Positions 24,571-33,366 of a stretch of DNA of 64,000 bases are shown here, piece by piece. This stretch comes from Hungatella sp. Its GTDB lineage: Bacteria; Bacillota; Clostridia; Lachnospirales; Lachnospiraceae. A model generated the notes under the pieces. It searched no databases, was not told where the DNA came from, and worked only from the letters and a program-made list of their open reading frames with translations. The stretch is taken from NCBI GenBank assembly GCA_022792815.1, contig JAAWBS010000063.1, positions 1 to 64,000 on the forward strand, read 5' to 3'. Made by a program: the position numbers and the translations under genes. Position 1 is the first letter of the stretch. Every line of letters starts with the position of its first letter.

Positions 24571-25776
24571 CTACCGCTTCCCTATCTGCCGGGCCACCTC
24601 AGCCGCCTCCCTGGCGATCTCCAGCTCCTCATTGGTCCGGATCACCAGCACATTGACCCTGGAACCTCCCTCGGAGATCTTCACCGCCTCCGCCTGCTCC
24701 CGGTTCTTCAGCTGATCGACGGAGAGTCCCAAAAATTCCAGGTAGCTGCAGATCTCCTCCCGGATATCCGAGTCATTCTCTCCCACCCCGGCGGTAAAGA
24801 CGATATTGTCCACACCGTTCATGGCCGCCGCATAACTGCCCACATATTTTGCCACCTTGTAGGCAAAGATCTCCCGGGCCAGCGCCGCCTTCTCATTATA
24901 TTTGATCTCCGCGTCCTTCAGCTCCCTGAAATCGCTGGAGAAATTCTTTGATATACCCAGAACTCCTGACTCCTGGTTTAAGATGGCCATGATCTGAGGA
25001 AAATCCAGATTCTCCTTCTTGGCCAGAAATTCCAGGGCTCCCGGGTCCACGTCCCCGCACCGGGTTCCCATGACAAGGCCTTCTAACGGGGTGAATCCCA
25101 TGGAGTTATCCACTACTTTTCCGTACTTCACCGCACTGATGCTGGCTCCGTTGCCTAAGTGGCACACGATGGTCTTCACATGTCTGGGATCCTGGCCCAT
25201 AAACTCTGCCGCTCTCTGGGACACATATTTGTGGCTGATGCCGTGAAATCCGTAGCGCCGGATCTTGTATTTCTCGTAATAGCGGTAGGGCAGGCCGTAG
25301 AGATAAGCCTTGGGCTCCATGGTCTGATTAAAAGCCGTGTCAAAGACACCTACCATCAGAGTGTCGGGCATCAGCTTTCGGCAGGCATCCACGCCGATCA
25401 GATTGGCCGGATTATGCAGCGGAGCCAGGTCATTGCACTCGGTCATGGCCTGGATCACCTCATCGGTGACCACCACGGAGCCGGTAAATTTCTCGCCTCC
25501 GTGGACCAGGCGGTGACCGATGACATCGATCTGGGAGAAATCGCTGATCACCCCTTTTTCGCTGTCTATCAGAGTGTCCAAAAGAGTATGTACTGCCTGA
25601 GTGTGATCCTTCATCTCCACCGGTTCCCTGACGGACACCTGCTCCGTCTTGTAGGTAAAGATGCCGTCGATGCCGATGCGCTCGCACAGCCCTTTGACCA
25701 GCACCTGCTCCGTATCCGAGTCGATCACCTGGAATTTGAGGGAGGAACTTCCGCTGTTGATCACCAGTATCTTCAT
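24571..25776 (-). CDS. ackA: Acetate kinase
   Basis: The 401-residue protein has both acetate kinase signatures: MKILVINSGSSSLKFQ at the start and the phosphate-binding region with VCHLGNGASISAVK and TPLEGLVMGTRCGD. It makes ATP and acetate from acetyl phosphate, the main energy step of fermentation. ATG 25776 overlaps the TGA of the upstream diguanylate cyclase (ATGA) and follows GGAGGAG. The usual partner pta is not adjacent; pairing with a GGDEF gene is unusual. Confidence 0.96.
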   Translation of the reverse strand: MKILVINSGSSSLKFQVIDSDTEQVLVKGLCERIGIDGIFTYKTEQVSVREPVEMKDHTQAVHTLLDTLIDSEKGVISDFSQIDVIGHRLVHGGEKFTGSVVVTDEVIQAMTECNDLAPLHNPANLIGVDACRKLMPDTLMVGVFDTAFNQTMEPKAYLYGLPYRYYEKYKIRRYGFHGISHKYVSQRAAEFMGQDPRHVKTIVCHLGNGASISAVKYGKVVDNSMGFTPLEGLVMGTRCGDVDPGALEFLAKKENLDFPQIMAILNQESGVLGISKNFSSDFRELKDAEIKYNEKAALAREIFAYKVAKYVGSYAAAMNGVDNIVFTAGVGENDSDIREEICSYLEFLGLSVDQLKNREQAEAVKISEGGSRVNVLVIRTNEELEIAREAAEVARQIGKR

Positions 25777-26945
25777 GACTTCTCCTCCCGGCGGCGGCGA
25801 TACAGCTCTTTGTTTCTGCGCTTGCACTCGTACATGGCAGCATCCGCCTCCTCGATGATCTCCTTCAGGGGCCTGGTCTCCTCCCCGCACTTCACTTCCA
25901 CCACTCCGAAGCTGAAGCCATGGGTATATTCCTTGTCGTCAAAGGACTGAAACTCCTTCATGGCCGCATTCAGCTTGTCCATCACCACTTCTCTCTGAAT
26001 GTCCTTTAACACCAGACAGAATTCGTCCCCTCCGATCCTGGAAAATTTGTCACTGGTGCGGAAGTATTTGCGGATGGTGGACACAAATCGAAGGATATAG
26101 GCATCTCCTTCCGCATGTCCATACTGGTCATTGACTGTCTTTAAGCAGTCTAAATCCAGATAACCCAGATTGATATTCTCTTTCTCTGCCAAAACCCGCT
26201 CCATGTATTCTTCAAAATAGACCCGGTTGTAAACTCCCGTCAGAGCGTCGTGGTATGCCTTGTCCTTCAGGGAACTGGTCTTTTTCTTCTCGTCGGTGAT
26301 GTCTGTGAGAATGTGGGCATAGGCCTCCCGCTTCCTCCACTCCAGCGGAAAGGTGGTGGCCCTGTAATAGTGGCCGTCTCCGTCTCCGATCTCCCAGATA
26401 TTACTCTGTCCTTTGTCCTCCCAGCCCAGGATCTTCTGGCGAAAAGGCAGCCGATGCTCACACACTTCACAGAAAGCCGAGTCATGAAGTTCTTCCTGTC
26501 CCGGCCCTCTCTTGTTGCAGTATACGATATCCTTGGTCTCCACATCCACCACCAGAATCCACTCTTTCTGCTTTCTGGTCAGCTCCAGAAGGAGTTCATT
26601 GTAGCCTTTTACGATCTCTGCCTCCTGCTCTACCTGATACTTCTCCCTTTTCAGCTGAGACTCTCTCTCCTTGAGCTGGGCAGTCATGGTGTTAAACGCC
26701 TCCGCAAATTCTCCCGGATAGGTAAATGTCTGGGAGTAGTCCCCCGCAGCCACCTGCTCTGCCTGCCAGGTCAGACGCTTTAAGCTGTCGTGAAGGTTCT
26801 TTAAATTCTCACAGAAAGGATTATCTCCGGATGGATAACTTCTTGAGATTTTCCCCTGGGAAAGCTCTGCCGAATAAGCTACCAGCTCCTTTACCCACTT
26901 CTCGATCAGATCTCGGTCTTGTAAAAATATATCTTCTTGGTTCAT
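25773..26945 (-). CDS. Diguanylate cyclase with HAMP-like, PAS and GGDEF domains
   Basis: The 390-residue protein has an N-terminal cytoplasmic HAMP-like/coiled region (about 1-115), a PAS-like sensor with a CEVCEHRLPF cysteine motif (about 125-225) and a GGDEF domain (about 235-390). The active site is RIGGDEF and an inhibitory I-site RTSD lies exactly five residues before it, so cyclic-di-GMP synthesis with product inhibition is expected. No membrane segment is present. It is preceded by a structured leader and overlaps ackA. Confidence 0.9.
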   Translation of the reverse strand: MNQEDIFLQDRDLIEKWVKELVAYSAELSQGKISRSYPSGDNPFCENLKNLHDSLKRLTWQAEQVAAGDYSQTFTYPGEFAEAFNTMTAQLKERESQLKREKYQVEQEAEIVKGYNELLLELTRKQKEWILVVDVETKDIVYCNKRGPGQEELHDSAFCEVCEHRLPFRQKILGWEDKGQSNIWEIGDGDGHYYRATTFPLEWRKREAYAHILTDITDEKKKTSSLKDKAYHDALTGVYNRVYFEEYMERVLAEKENINLGYLDLDCLKTVNDQYGHAEGDAYILRFVSTIRKYFRTSDKFSRIGGDEFCLVLKDIQREVVMDKLNAAMKEFQSFDDKEYTHGFSFGVVEVKCGEETRPLKEIIEEADAAMYECKRRNKELYRRRREEKS

Positions 26946-26978
26946 CAGGCTTCCTCTCTTTCAAGACACTCATACAAT

Positions 26979-27160
26979 GGCTGGATGTGCAGTGTCTGAG
27001 GCTGCACCAGCCGCCCTGTGAAAGTCGATTGCTCCGCGCCTTTGGCGCTCACGCAATCGCCGCCGGTATTCGCAATCCGGCCTGTCGGCCTGCTTGCTCA
27101 ATATCGGCTTGGCTGTCCGATCTCTATGTGTCCTTGCATGTAAGCACGCAGTCCACATAG
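26979..27160 (-). ncRNA. Structured leader/possible dispersed structured RNA
   Basis: Between a good promoter and the GGDEF gene the minus strand can fold into several stems: CTATGTG/CACATAG (27154-27160 with 27124-27130), a GGCC-GACA-GGCC hairpin, a stacked helix CGATTGC/GCAATCG enclosing GCGCC-AAA-GGCGC with a GTGA/GGA internal loop (27026-27059), and GGCTGG-TGCAG paired with CTGCA-CAT-CCAGCC (26979-27012). A short reading frame MKVLTGSYVDCVLTCKDT starts near the transcription start. Similar sequence is, to my recollection, recurrent in Lachnospiraceae. No known riboswitch class was recognised. Confidence 0.5.
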
Positions 27161-27185
27161 CTGCCGGTCAACACTTTCATAGTAA

Positions 27186-27214
27186 ATTATACCATCGCAG
27201 AATGCGGATTACAA
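27186..27214 (-). promoter_or_regulatory. Promoter of the structured leader and GGDEF-ackA operon
   Basis: On the minus strand TTGTAA (27209-27214), a 17-bp spacer and TATAAT (27186-27191) are seen, placing transcription start near 27180 and giving a leader of about 235 bases. Confidence 0.7.
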
Positions 27215-27284
27215 GAAGCAATCAGGCAAATTATCGGCGGCAAATTTGTCACCGTGTCACTGTTTGCAGATGGCCTGTGAACAA

Positions 27285-30200
27285 TCATTGGCTCATAAAC
27301 TCAAACAGACTCATCTGCCGTCCTCCCCAGTCCTCCGCCTTCTGCCTGGTATGCTGCCTTTCTGCCGTCCCTTCCGGCAATTCCACCAGAAACGGAGACA
27401 GCTCCCCGGAAGCAGTCATAATCAGCTCCTCTTTCGCCCTGGTCAGGGCCACATACAAAAGCCTTCTCTCCTCCTCCATGTCCGTATCCCGCCCGGGAGT
27501 CCGCAGAGGAACCGTGCCGTCTTTCAGCCCGCAGACAAAGACCGCCGGAAATTCCAGTCCCTTAGAGCCGTGCACAGTCATCAGGGTGACCGCGTCGGAG
27601 GTGTAGGATTTCTCCCCGCATCGCTTCAAATCGCTTTCTCTCCCAAATGCCAGGGCTCTCAGCATCTCCTCCATCGTCTTATAGAATACAGCCATGTCCC
27701 TCAGTTTTTCCATGGCCTGATCTTCTCCAAGCTCCATGTCCTCTATCCAGGAACTCCAGATGTTCTGAGGCTTTCCCCGCCTGACCAATACCGTGTACTT
27801 TTCTGCCAATGTCTCATACTCACAGACAGATTTCTCAGCCGCCCCGGCATTCCACAGAAGCTTCAGGCACAGGTTCTTAGCCAGCTGATCCCGGGAATCC
27901 GAGATGCTCCTGAAAAATGCCAGGCTGCCGCGGACGGTTCTCTCCTCGAGAAACTCCTCCCGGCCTGTGACAATATAGGGAATGCCCTCTTTTTTCAGAC
28001 ACAACTCCAACAGAGCTGACTGGCGGTGAGTCCGATATAAGACGGCGATGTCCGCAAAACTTCTGGGCTTTCTCTCGTCCGGGCAGGCAAATCCCTCATG
28101 GGCATCCACCATATCCAGCCCGCCCATGAGCCGGTTGATCTCCTTGGCCACAAAGATGGCCTCCGCCATGTCCCCGCGGGCCTCTGTCAGGCGGACCGGC
28201 AGACCGGACTCCAATACCGGCTTTAGAGGAGTCTCCTCATCTCTGAGGATCCCTCCGGCCGCGCGGAGAATCTCCGGCGTGGACCGATAATTATTCTTCA
28301 GACGGATGATGTGAGCTCTCTCCTCCTGACAAAATCGGCGGAAACTTTTGCAGTCCGCTCCCCGAAAGCCATAGATGGCCTGATTGGGATCACCGATGAT
28401 AAAGACCTCTCTGCCTCCTCCCGCCCAGGCCTGAATCAGACGATACTGCAGGGGGCTGATATCCTGAAACTCATCTGCCAGAAGGTAAGAAAATCCCTTC
28501 ACTCCGCCTTCTGCCAGCTTCAAGGCCTCCAGAAGCAGATCGTCAAAGTCCAGCGCCGACATCTCTGCCAACCGCTGCTGATACCTTGCCAGGATCCGTT
28601 CCGTGTCCGCCTGGGACAGACGCCCATCAGTATCTCTCTCTTCCTCTGTCCGTCCTGATTTCCCGGTCCGAACCGACTCCGATGTCTCACCGGATTCTCC
28701 GTCCCATGTCGCTTCCGATGCCCTGCCGGCTTCACCGGTCTTTTCCTCCGCCGCCTCTGACACCTCGCCGGATTTCCTGTCCGTTCTCTCCTCCGCCTCG
28801 CCGGCCGTACATTTTCTCACGGATATGGCCTGTCGGACGGTCTTTGGCCGTCTCTTGATTCCCAGCTCTTCCAGAATCTCCCTCACCAGCTCCGTCGCCG
28901 TCTCCTCGTCCGCCAGGATAAATTCCCTCCCCGCTGCCCTGAGAAGTTCATGGCAGATAGAGTGAAAGGTCCCGATTCGAAGGTTCTTCGCTGCCCTTTT
29001 TCCGCCCAGTTCCTGCTCCAGACGGTTTCTCATCTCCTGTGCAGCCTGATTGGTAAATGTCACCGCCGTGATCTCTGACGGCTTTACCCTGCGGTTTTGG
29101 AGAAGATACAGGATTCGGGAGACCAGAGTCTTGGTCTTTCCTGTCCCCGGCCCCGCGATGACGGCGATTCTGGGGGCAATGGAAGTGACGGCCTGCAGCT
29201 GTTCCTCATTGAGATCAGCCTTGGTGGGAGCCGAAACCCGGCCGCTGTCCTCTCCGCTCCCGCTTTGTGCCGTACCACAGCCCTGAGCTGTCACATCTTC
29301 CTCCGGCTGCTGTGGTTTTGCCTCTGTAGCGGGATCCTGCCCCTTCTTCGAGGCCGCATCTGAACCCATGTCCGTCCACCCAAACATGGTCATCTGTCCG
29401 TCCATGGATTCCAGCTCCGAGGGCTCAAACAGCTTGATGGTGCCGTATTCCCCGTCAAATCCCGGGAACCGCTGCACCTTTCCCGCTCTCAGGCGCCGGA
29501 TTCCCTCGGCGATAAAGTAGCCGGCCTCCCTCTGGATCTCCTCTGTCGATCTCTCCCTCAGGATCTCGAACTCCGTCCCCAGCACTCTCAGCATCTCCTG
29601 ATATTGTCTCTGCACTTTTTTGCTGGCCTCAGAACTGCCCATGGAGGCGGCGATCACCTCCGGAAGAGGTACCAGGCTCTCAAACGCCGCCCCTCCTGAG
29701 CGCACAAATCCCTCTTCCCGGTCCGCCAGCTGCTCGATGCGGTGGGACACTCCCAGGGTCAGCTTCTTTCCGCACACCGGACATCTCCCCTGATACCGCT
29801 TTGCCTCCCGGGGGCTCAGACACAGATGGCATTTGCGGTGGCCGTCATAATGGTATTTTCCCTCTTCCGGAAAAAACTCGATGGTGCCTTTCAGGCCGAC
29901 CCCCTCCTGAACGGCGCCGTAAAGGCCGTCATAGGACATGGAGATATCCAGCAGATTGGCCTCTCTCCCCAGCTTGGCCGGGGAGTGGGCGTCGGAGTTG
30001 GAGATCATCTGCAGCCGGTCCAGGGCCGAGAGCCTCCAGTTCATGGGCGGGTCCGAGGAGAGCCCTGTCTCGAAGGCCCGGATATGGGGTGTCAGATCTT
30101 CGAAACACTCCTCCATCGTGTCAAAGCCGGAAAACGCCCCGAACATGGAGAAATGAGGCGTCCAGATATGGGCCGGCACAAAAATAGCCCTGGGACAGAT

Positions 30201-30647
30201 CTCCAGGGTAATCTCCAGCAAATCCCGGCTGTCCAGGCCTAAGATGGGCCTTCCGTCGGAATGGATATTGCCGATAGTCTCCAGCTTCCGGGACAAAAGC
30301 CCGGCCTCGTGAAGGCCGGGCAAAAGGATCACATTGTGTACCTTCCGCACCCGGCCGTTTTTCTTATAGATAGAACTGATCTCCCCGGAGATGACGAACC
30401 TGGGAGCCGCTGCCTTCGGAGCCCACTCCCCCGGCCTCAGCTCCTCTTTTAACCGGTAAAGTCCTTCTTCTGCCGGAATCAGTTTCTCTTCCAGCTCCTG
30501 CCTCCAGGCCGGATGGGTAAAGTCTCCGGTTCCAAGCAGATGGATCCCCTTCCTTCTCGCCCATAAATCCAGATACTCCGGGGTACACTCTCTGCTGGTT
30601 GCCCGGGAATATCTGGAATGGATATGCAGATCTGCAATGTACATCAT
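27285..30647 (-). CDS. PHP-domain/UvrD-type helicase fusion
   Basis: The 1120-residue protein joins an N-terminal PHP phosphoesterase (about 1-245; YIADLHIHSRYSRATSRE and ISNSDAHSP metal motifs), a short zinc ribbon (CHLC and CPVC, about 275-300) and a UvrD/PcrA superfamily 1 helicase (about 475-1110). Helicase motifs are AGPGTGKTKTLVSRI, LLADEFQDISP, IGDPNQAIYGFRGAD, LKNNYRST, VTLMTVHGSKGLEFP and LLYVALTRAKEEL. A Gly/Ser/Glu-rich low-complexity insert lies near residues 625-690. It probably works in DNA repair or processing, the PHP part acting as nuclease or phosphatase. GGGAGG precedes the ATG. Confidence 0.87.
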   Translation of the reverse strand: MMYIADLHIHSRYSRATSRECTPEYLDLWARRKGIHLLGTGDFTHPAWRQELEEKLIPAEEGLYRLKEELRPGEWAPKAAAPRFVISGEISSIYKKNGRVRKVHNVILLPGLHEAGLLSRKLETIGNIHSDGRPILGLDSRDLLEITLEICPRAIFVPAHIWTPHFSMFGAFSGFDTMEECFEDLTPHIRAFETGLSSDPPMNWRLSALDRLQMISNSDAHSPAKLGREANLLDISMSYDGLYGAVQEGVGLKGTIEFFPEEGKYHYDGHRKCHLCLSPREAKRYQGRCPVCGKKLTLGVSHRIEQLADREEGFVRSGGAAFESLVPLPEVIAASMGSSEASKKVQRQYQEMLRVLGTEFEILRERSTEEIQREAGYFIAEGIRRLRAGKVQRFPGFDGEYGTIKLFEPSELESMDGQMTMFGWTDMGSDAASKKGQDPATEAKPQQPEEDVTAQGCGTAQSGSGEDSGRVSAPTKADLNEEQLQAVTSIAPRIAVIAGPGTGKTKTLVSRILYLLQNRRVKPSEITAVTFTNQAAQEMRNRLEQELGGKRAAKNLRIGTFHSICHELLRAAGREFILADEETATELVREILEELGIKRRPKTVRQAISVRKCTAGEAEERTDRKSGEVSEAAEEKTGEAGRASEATWDGESGETSESVRTGKSGRTEEERDTDGRLSQADTERILARYQQRLAEMSALDFDDLLLEALKLAEGGVKGFSYLLADEFQDISPLQYRLIQAWAGGGREVFIIGDPNQAIYGFRGADCKSFRRFCQEERAHIIRLKNNYRSTPEILRAAGGILRDEETPLKPVLESGLPVRLTEARGDMAEAIFVAKEINRLMGGLDMVDAHEGFACPDERKPRSFADIAVLYRTHRQSALLELCLKKEGIPYIVTGREEFLEERTVRGSLAFFRSISDSRDQLAKNLCLKLLWNAGAAEKSVCEYETLAEKYTVLVRRGKPQNIWSSWIEDMELGEDQAMEKLRDMAVFYKTMEEMLRALAFGRESDLKRCGEKSYTSDAVTLMTVHGSKGLEFPAVFVCGLKDGTVPLRTPGRDTDMEEERRLLYVALTRAKEELIMTASGELSPFLVELPEGTAERQHTRQKAEDWGGRQMSLFEFMSQ

Positions 30648-30764
30648 TTGTCCTCCCCGTCTTTTTTTCTATTTTGCAGATTATCCCCGCATATGTCAAG
30701 AAGAATTCCCTTTTTCGTTTCGTTCAAAGCCGTCTGCCCCCAGAATGGAATTTTCTGCCGCCGG

Positions 30765-30997
<233 letters not shown>

Positions 30998-31006
30998 GGC
31001 GTTCTC

Positions 31007-31392
31007 CTAATTCATCTCCTGTCTTTCAGGGTCTGTAACGGCCAGATCATACCGGCGGCTCTCATGACTATGGGCTGCCATCACCCAGAAATACGCATTT
31101 CTCGTCCCCGGCGAGGCCACGGTGGGATGATAGCCCCGGGGAGCTAAGACCATGGTGCCGCTGTCTACCGTGTGGACCGCGATCTCATGGATATCCCCCC
31201 CTCCGCTTAACTTAAGTGCAGGCCGAAATGAGGGGCATCCATGTCAAAATAGCAGTAGACCTCCTCTAAATCCCTCTCGTGTTCATGGGGCGGCCAGCTG
31301 GTCCAGGTTCCGTTCTCGCTCCAGGTCAGGCCTGCCAAAAGCCTTGAGGCAGGTGCTTCCGGATTCACCGTCAGAAACACCTCCCTGCCGCC
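31007..31392 (-). pseudogene. Truncated, frameshifted IolB/KduI-family isomerase
   Basis: The minus strand encodes LLAGLTWSENGTWTSWPPHE, HERDLEEVYCYFDMDAP, then after a stop and a frame change at a G-run near 31190, DIHEIAVHTV and GYHPTVASPGTRNAYFWVMA. This is the C-terminal part of a 5-deoxy-glucuronate/5-dehydro-4-deoxyuronate isomerase; the N-terminal half is gone, cut at the stop of the neighbouring ABC gene. It directly precedes the kduD remnant, so a former isomerase-dehydrogenase pair has decayed here. Confidence 0.7.
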
Positions 31393-33366
31393 CTACTGAT
31401 ACCACTTGGCCTGGGCCCGGTACATTCTCGCATACACCCCGTCCCGGGCCATCAGCTCCTCATGGCTTCCGTCCTCCACGATCCGCCCTTTATCAAACAC
31501 CAGGATCCGGTTCACCACCGAGGCGATGCCAAGCCTGTGGGAGATCAACAGCGTCGTCTTATCCTCCGTCAGCCCTGTAAACCTGCGGTACAGCCGGGCC
31601 TCCGCCATAGGATCTAAGGCGGCGGTGGGTTCGTCCAATATAATGATACGGCTCTTCTTTCGGATCAGAGCCCGGGTCAGGGCCAGCTTCTGCCACTGGC
31701 CGCCTGACAGGTTATTGCCCCTCTCGCTGAAGCTTCCGATCATCTCGGACAGGCCGTCCTTTTGCGCCGCGATGACCTGATCCGCCCCGGTCCCGGCGGC
31801 AAGATCCAGTATCTCCTGATCCTCCACGGTCCTGGAGGTGTCTCCCACCGTCACATTGTTCCGAAGGCTGGTCTCATAACGCCCGAAATTCTGAAATGCC
31901 ACGGAGATGGCATTGCGGACCGATGCAAGGTGGTCGTAGACCTTTAGGTTCCCCACCTGCACCTGCCCTTTCGCAGGCTCATAGAGCCCGCACAGCAGGT
32001 TGATAAAGGTGGACTTTCCCGAGCCGTTGCGGCCCACGACAGCGATCTTCTCCCCCTGGCGGATGGTGACGCTGATGTCTTCCAGAGCCTCGGTCTTTGC
32101 GCCCGGATAGGTGAAGCTCACATGGTCGTACACGATATCCGCCTGTTTAAGCTCCACAGGTGCACGCTCCTCCGGCTCCCTGGGCACGTCCTTTAAAGCA
32201 AAGAAATCCTTCATATAGGGAACGTCCCCCAGCATGGCGGCCCCGTCGGTAAACAGAGTCCCGGTCACCTTCTGCAGCTGTCTGGACAAAAGATAGACAG
32301 ACATAAACATTCCCAGCCCCAAGGCCGGAGTCTCATAGATTTTCCATGCTGTCAGAAGCAGGACCACCAGCAGAACACCGTTGCGCAGCAGATCCGCCAG
32401 CAGGTTCCAGCCGATAAATTTTCTGGCGATCCGACGCTTCTTGGCGATATAGTCGTCCGCGGTCTCCCTCCACCTCTTTTTCAGCCACGGGTAAGCCCCC
32501 GCAAACTGGATCGTATATCTGGCCCTTCCCTGGTAGATCATGCCGTCGGCGATGCTGTAAAACTTGTTGACCATGCGCATCTCCTTCATATTCCGGGCAT
32601 TGGCCTTGTAATCCGCCGCGTTCTGCGCCGCGGAAAGCCACATGGCCGGGAGCCCTGTGGCGAGAAGCAGGATCAGGATGCGCCAGTCGATGACAGCCAG
32701 AGAGCCTGCCACCGTGACAAAGGTCAGACCGGACTGGGCCAGCCTGATAACCAGGTTCATACTCAGAGCCACCTTATAGGTTCCGTACTGCTCCAGAAAT
32801 GACAGTCTGTCCTGAAAATCGTCTTCGTTTTCTATGTATTGGTACCGAACAGCCGCGCTGCAGTCCATGATGGTCTCCTGGATGTACAGCTCCACCGCCG
32901 CCTTGTCCGCCTCCGTGCAGTACTCCTGGCCGATGCGGAGCAGTTCCTGCAAAAGATACAGCACCAGGATCAGCGCCATGACTCCCAGAGCCGCCTCCAT
33001 GGTCTCCCGCCCGGTATAGATCCCCTGGACGTGGTCCGTAAACCGGCCCATATACCGGGAGATCGCCGCCGGAATCAGCGCCGCCGGAAATCCGGCCAGG
33101 CTGATCACCAGGGAGTAGGGCTTCTTCACCCTCATGCTGACTCCCAGAGCTCTGCCGATGACCCGGAGTGTGTCTGTCGGTCCCGATTTCCCCGGCTGTT
33201 TCCCGGTTACGTGTGTCCCGGATTGCTCAGACTGCCTCCCTGCCGCGCCTCTCCCGGTCTTCTCAGACTGCCTCTCAGACGCGCCTCTCCCGGTCTTCCA
33301 CGGCTGCCTCCCAGACACACTTTTCTCTGGTTCCTTCTGTGCAGCACCGGCATTCACTCTCCTCAT
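31393..33366 (-). CDS. ABC exporter half-transporter (ATPase-permease) B
   Basis: The 657-residue protein has a low-complexity N-terminus (about 1-70), a six-helix membrane domain (about 75-385) and an ATPase domain with Walker A GRNGSGKST, signature LSGGQWQKLALTRA and Walker B RIIILDEPTAALDP. It is one half of a heterodimeric type IV exporter; the substrate is unknown. The ATG at 33366 overlaps the TGA of its partner gene (ATGA) and follows GGAGG. The N-terminus contains four imperfect repeats of about 12 residues such as RQSEKTGRGAAG. Its C-terminus abuts a decayed isomerase gene. Confidence 0.87.
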   Translation of the reverse strand: MRRVNAGAAQKEPEKSVSGRQPWKTGRGASERQSEKTGRGAAGRQSEQSGTHVTGKQPGKSGPTDTLRVIGRALGVSMRVKKPYSLVISLAGFPAALIPAAISRYMGRFTDHVQGIYTGRETMEAALGVMALILVLYLLQELLRIGQEYCTEADKAAVELYIQETIMDCSAAVRYQYIENEDDFQDRLSFLEQYGTYKVALSMNLVIRLAQSGLTFVTVAGSLAVIDWRILILLLATGLPAMWLSAAQNAADYKANARNMKEMRMVNKFYSIADGMIYQGRARYTIQFAGAYPWLKKRWRETADDYIAKKRRIARKFIGWNLLADLLRNGVLLVVLLLTAWKIYETPALGLGMFMSVYLLSRQLQKVTGTLFTDGAAMLGDVPYMKDFFALKDVPREPEERAPVELKQADIVYDHVSFTYPGAKTEALEDISVTIRQGEKIAVVGRNGSGKSTFINLLCGLYEPAKGQVQVGNLKVYDHLASVRNAISVAFQNFGRYETSLRNNVTVGDTSRTVEDQEILDLAAGTGADQVIAAQKDGLSEMIGSFSERGNNLSGGQWQKLALTRALIRKKSRIIILDEPTAALDPMAEARLYRRFTGLTEDKTTLLISHRLGIASVVNRILVFDKGRIVEDGSHEELMARDGVYARMYRAQAKWYQ

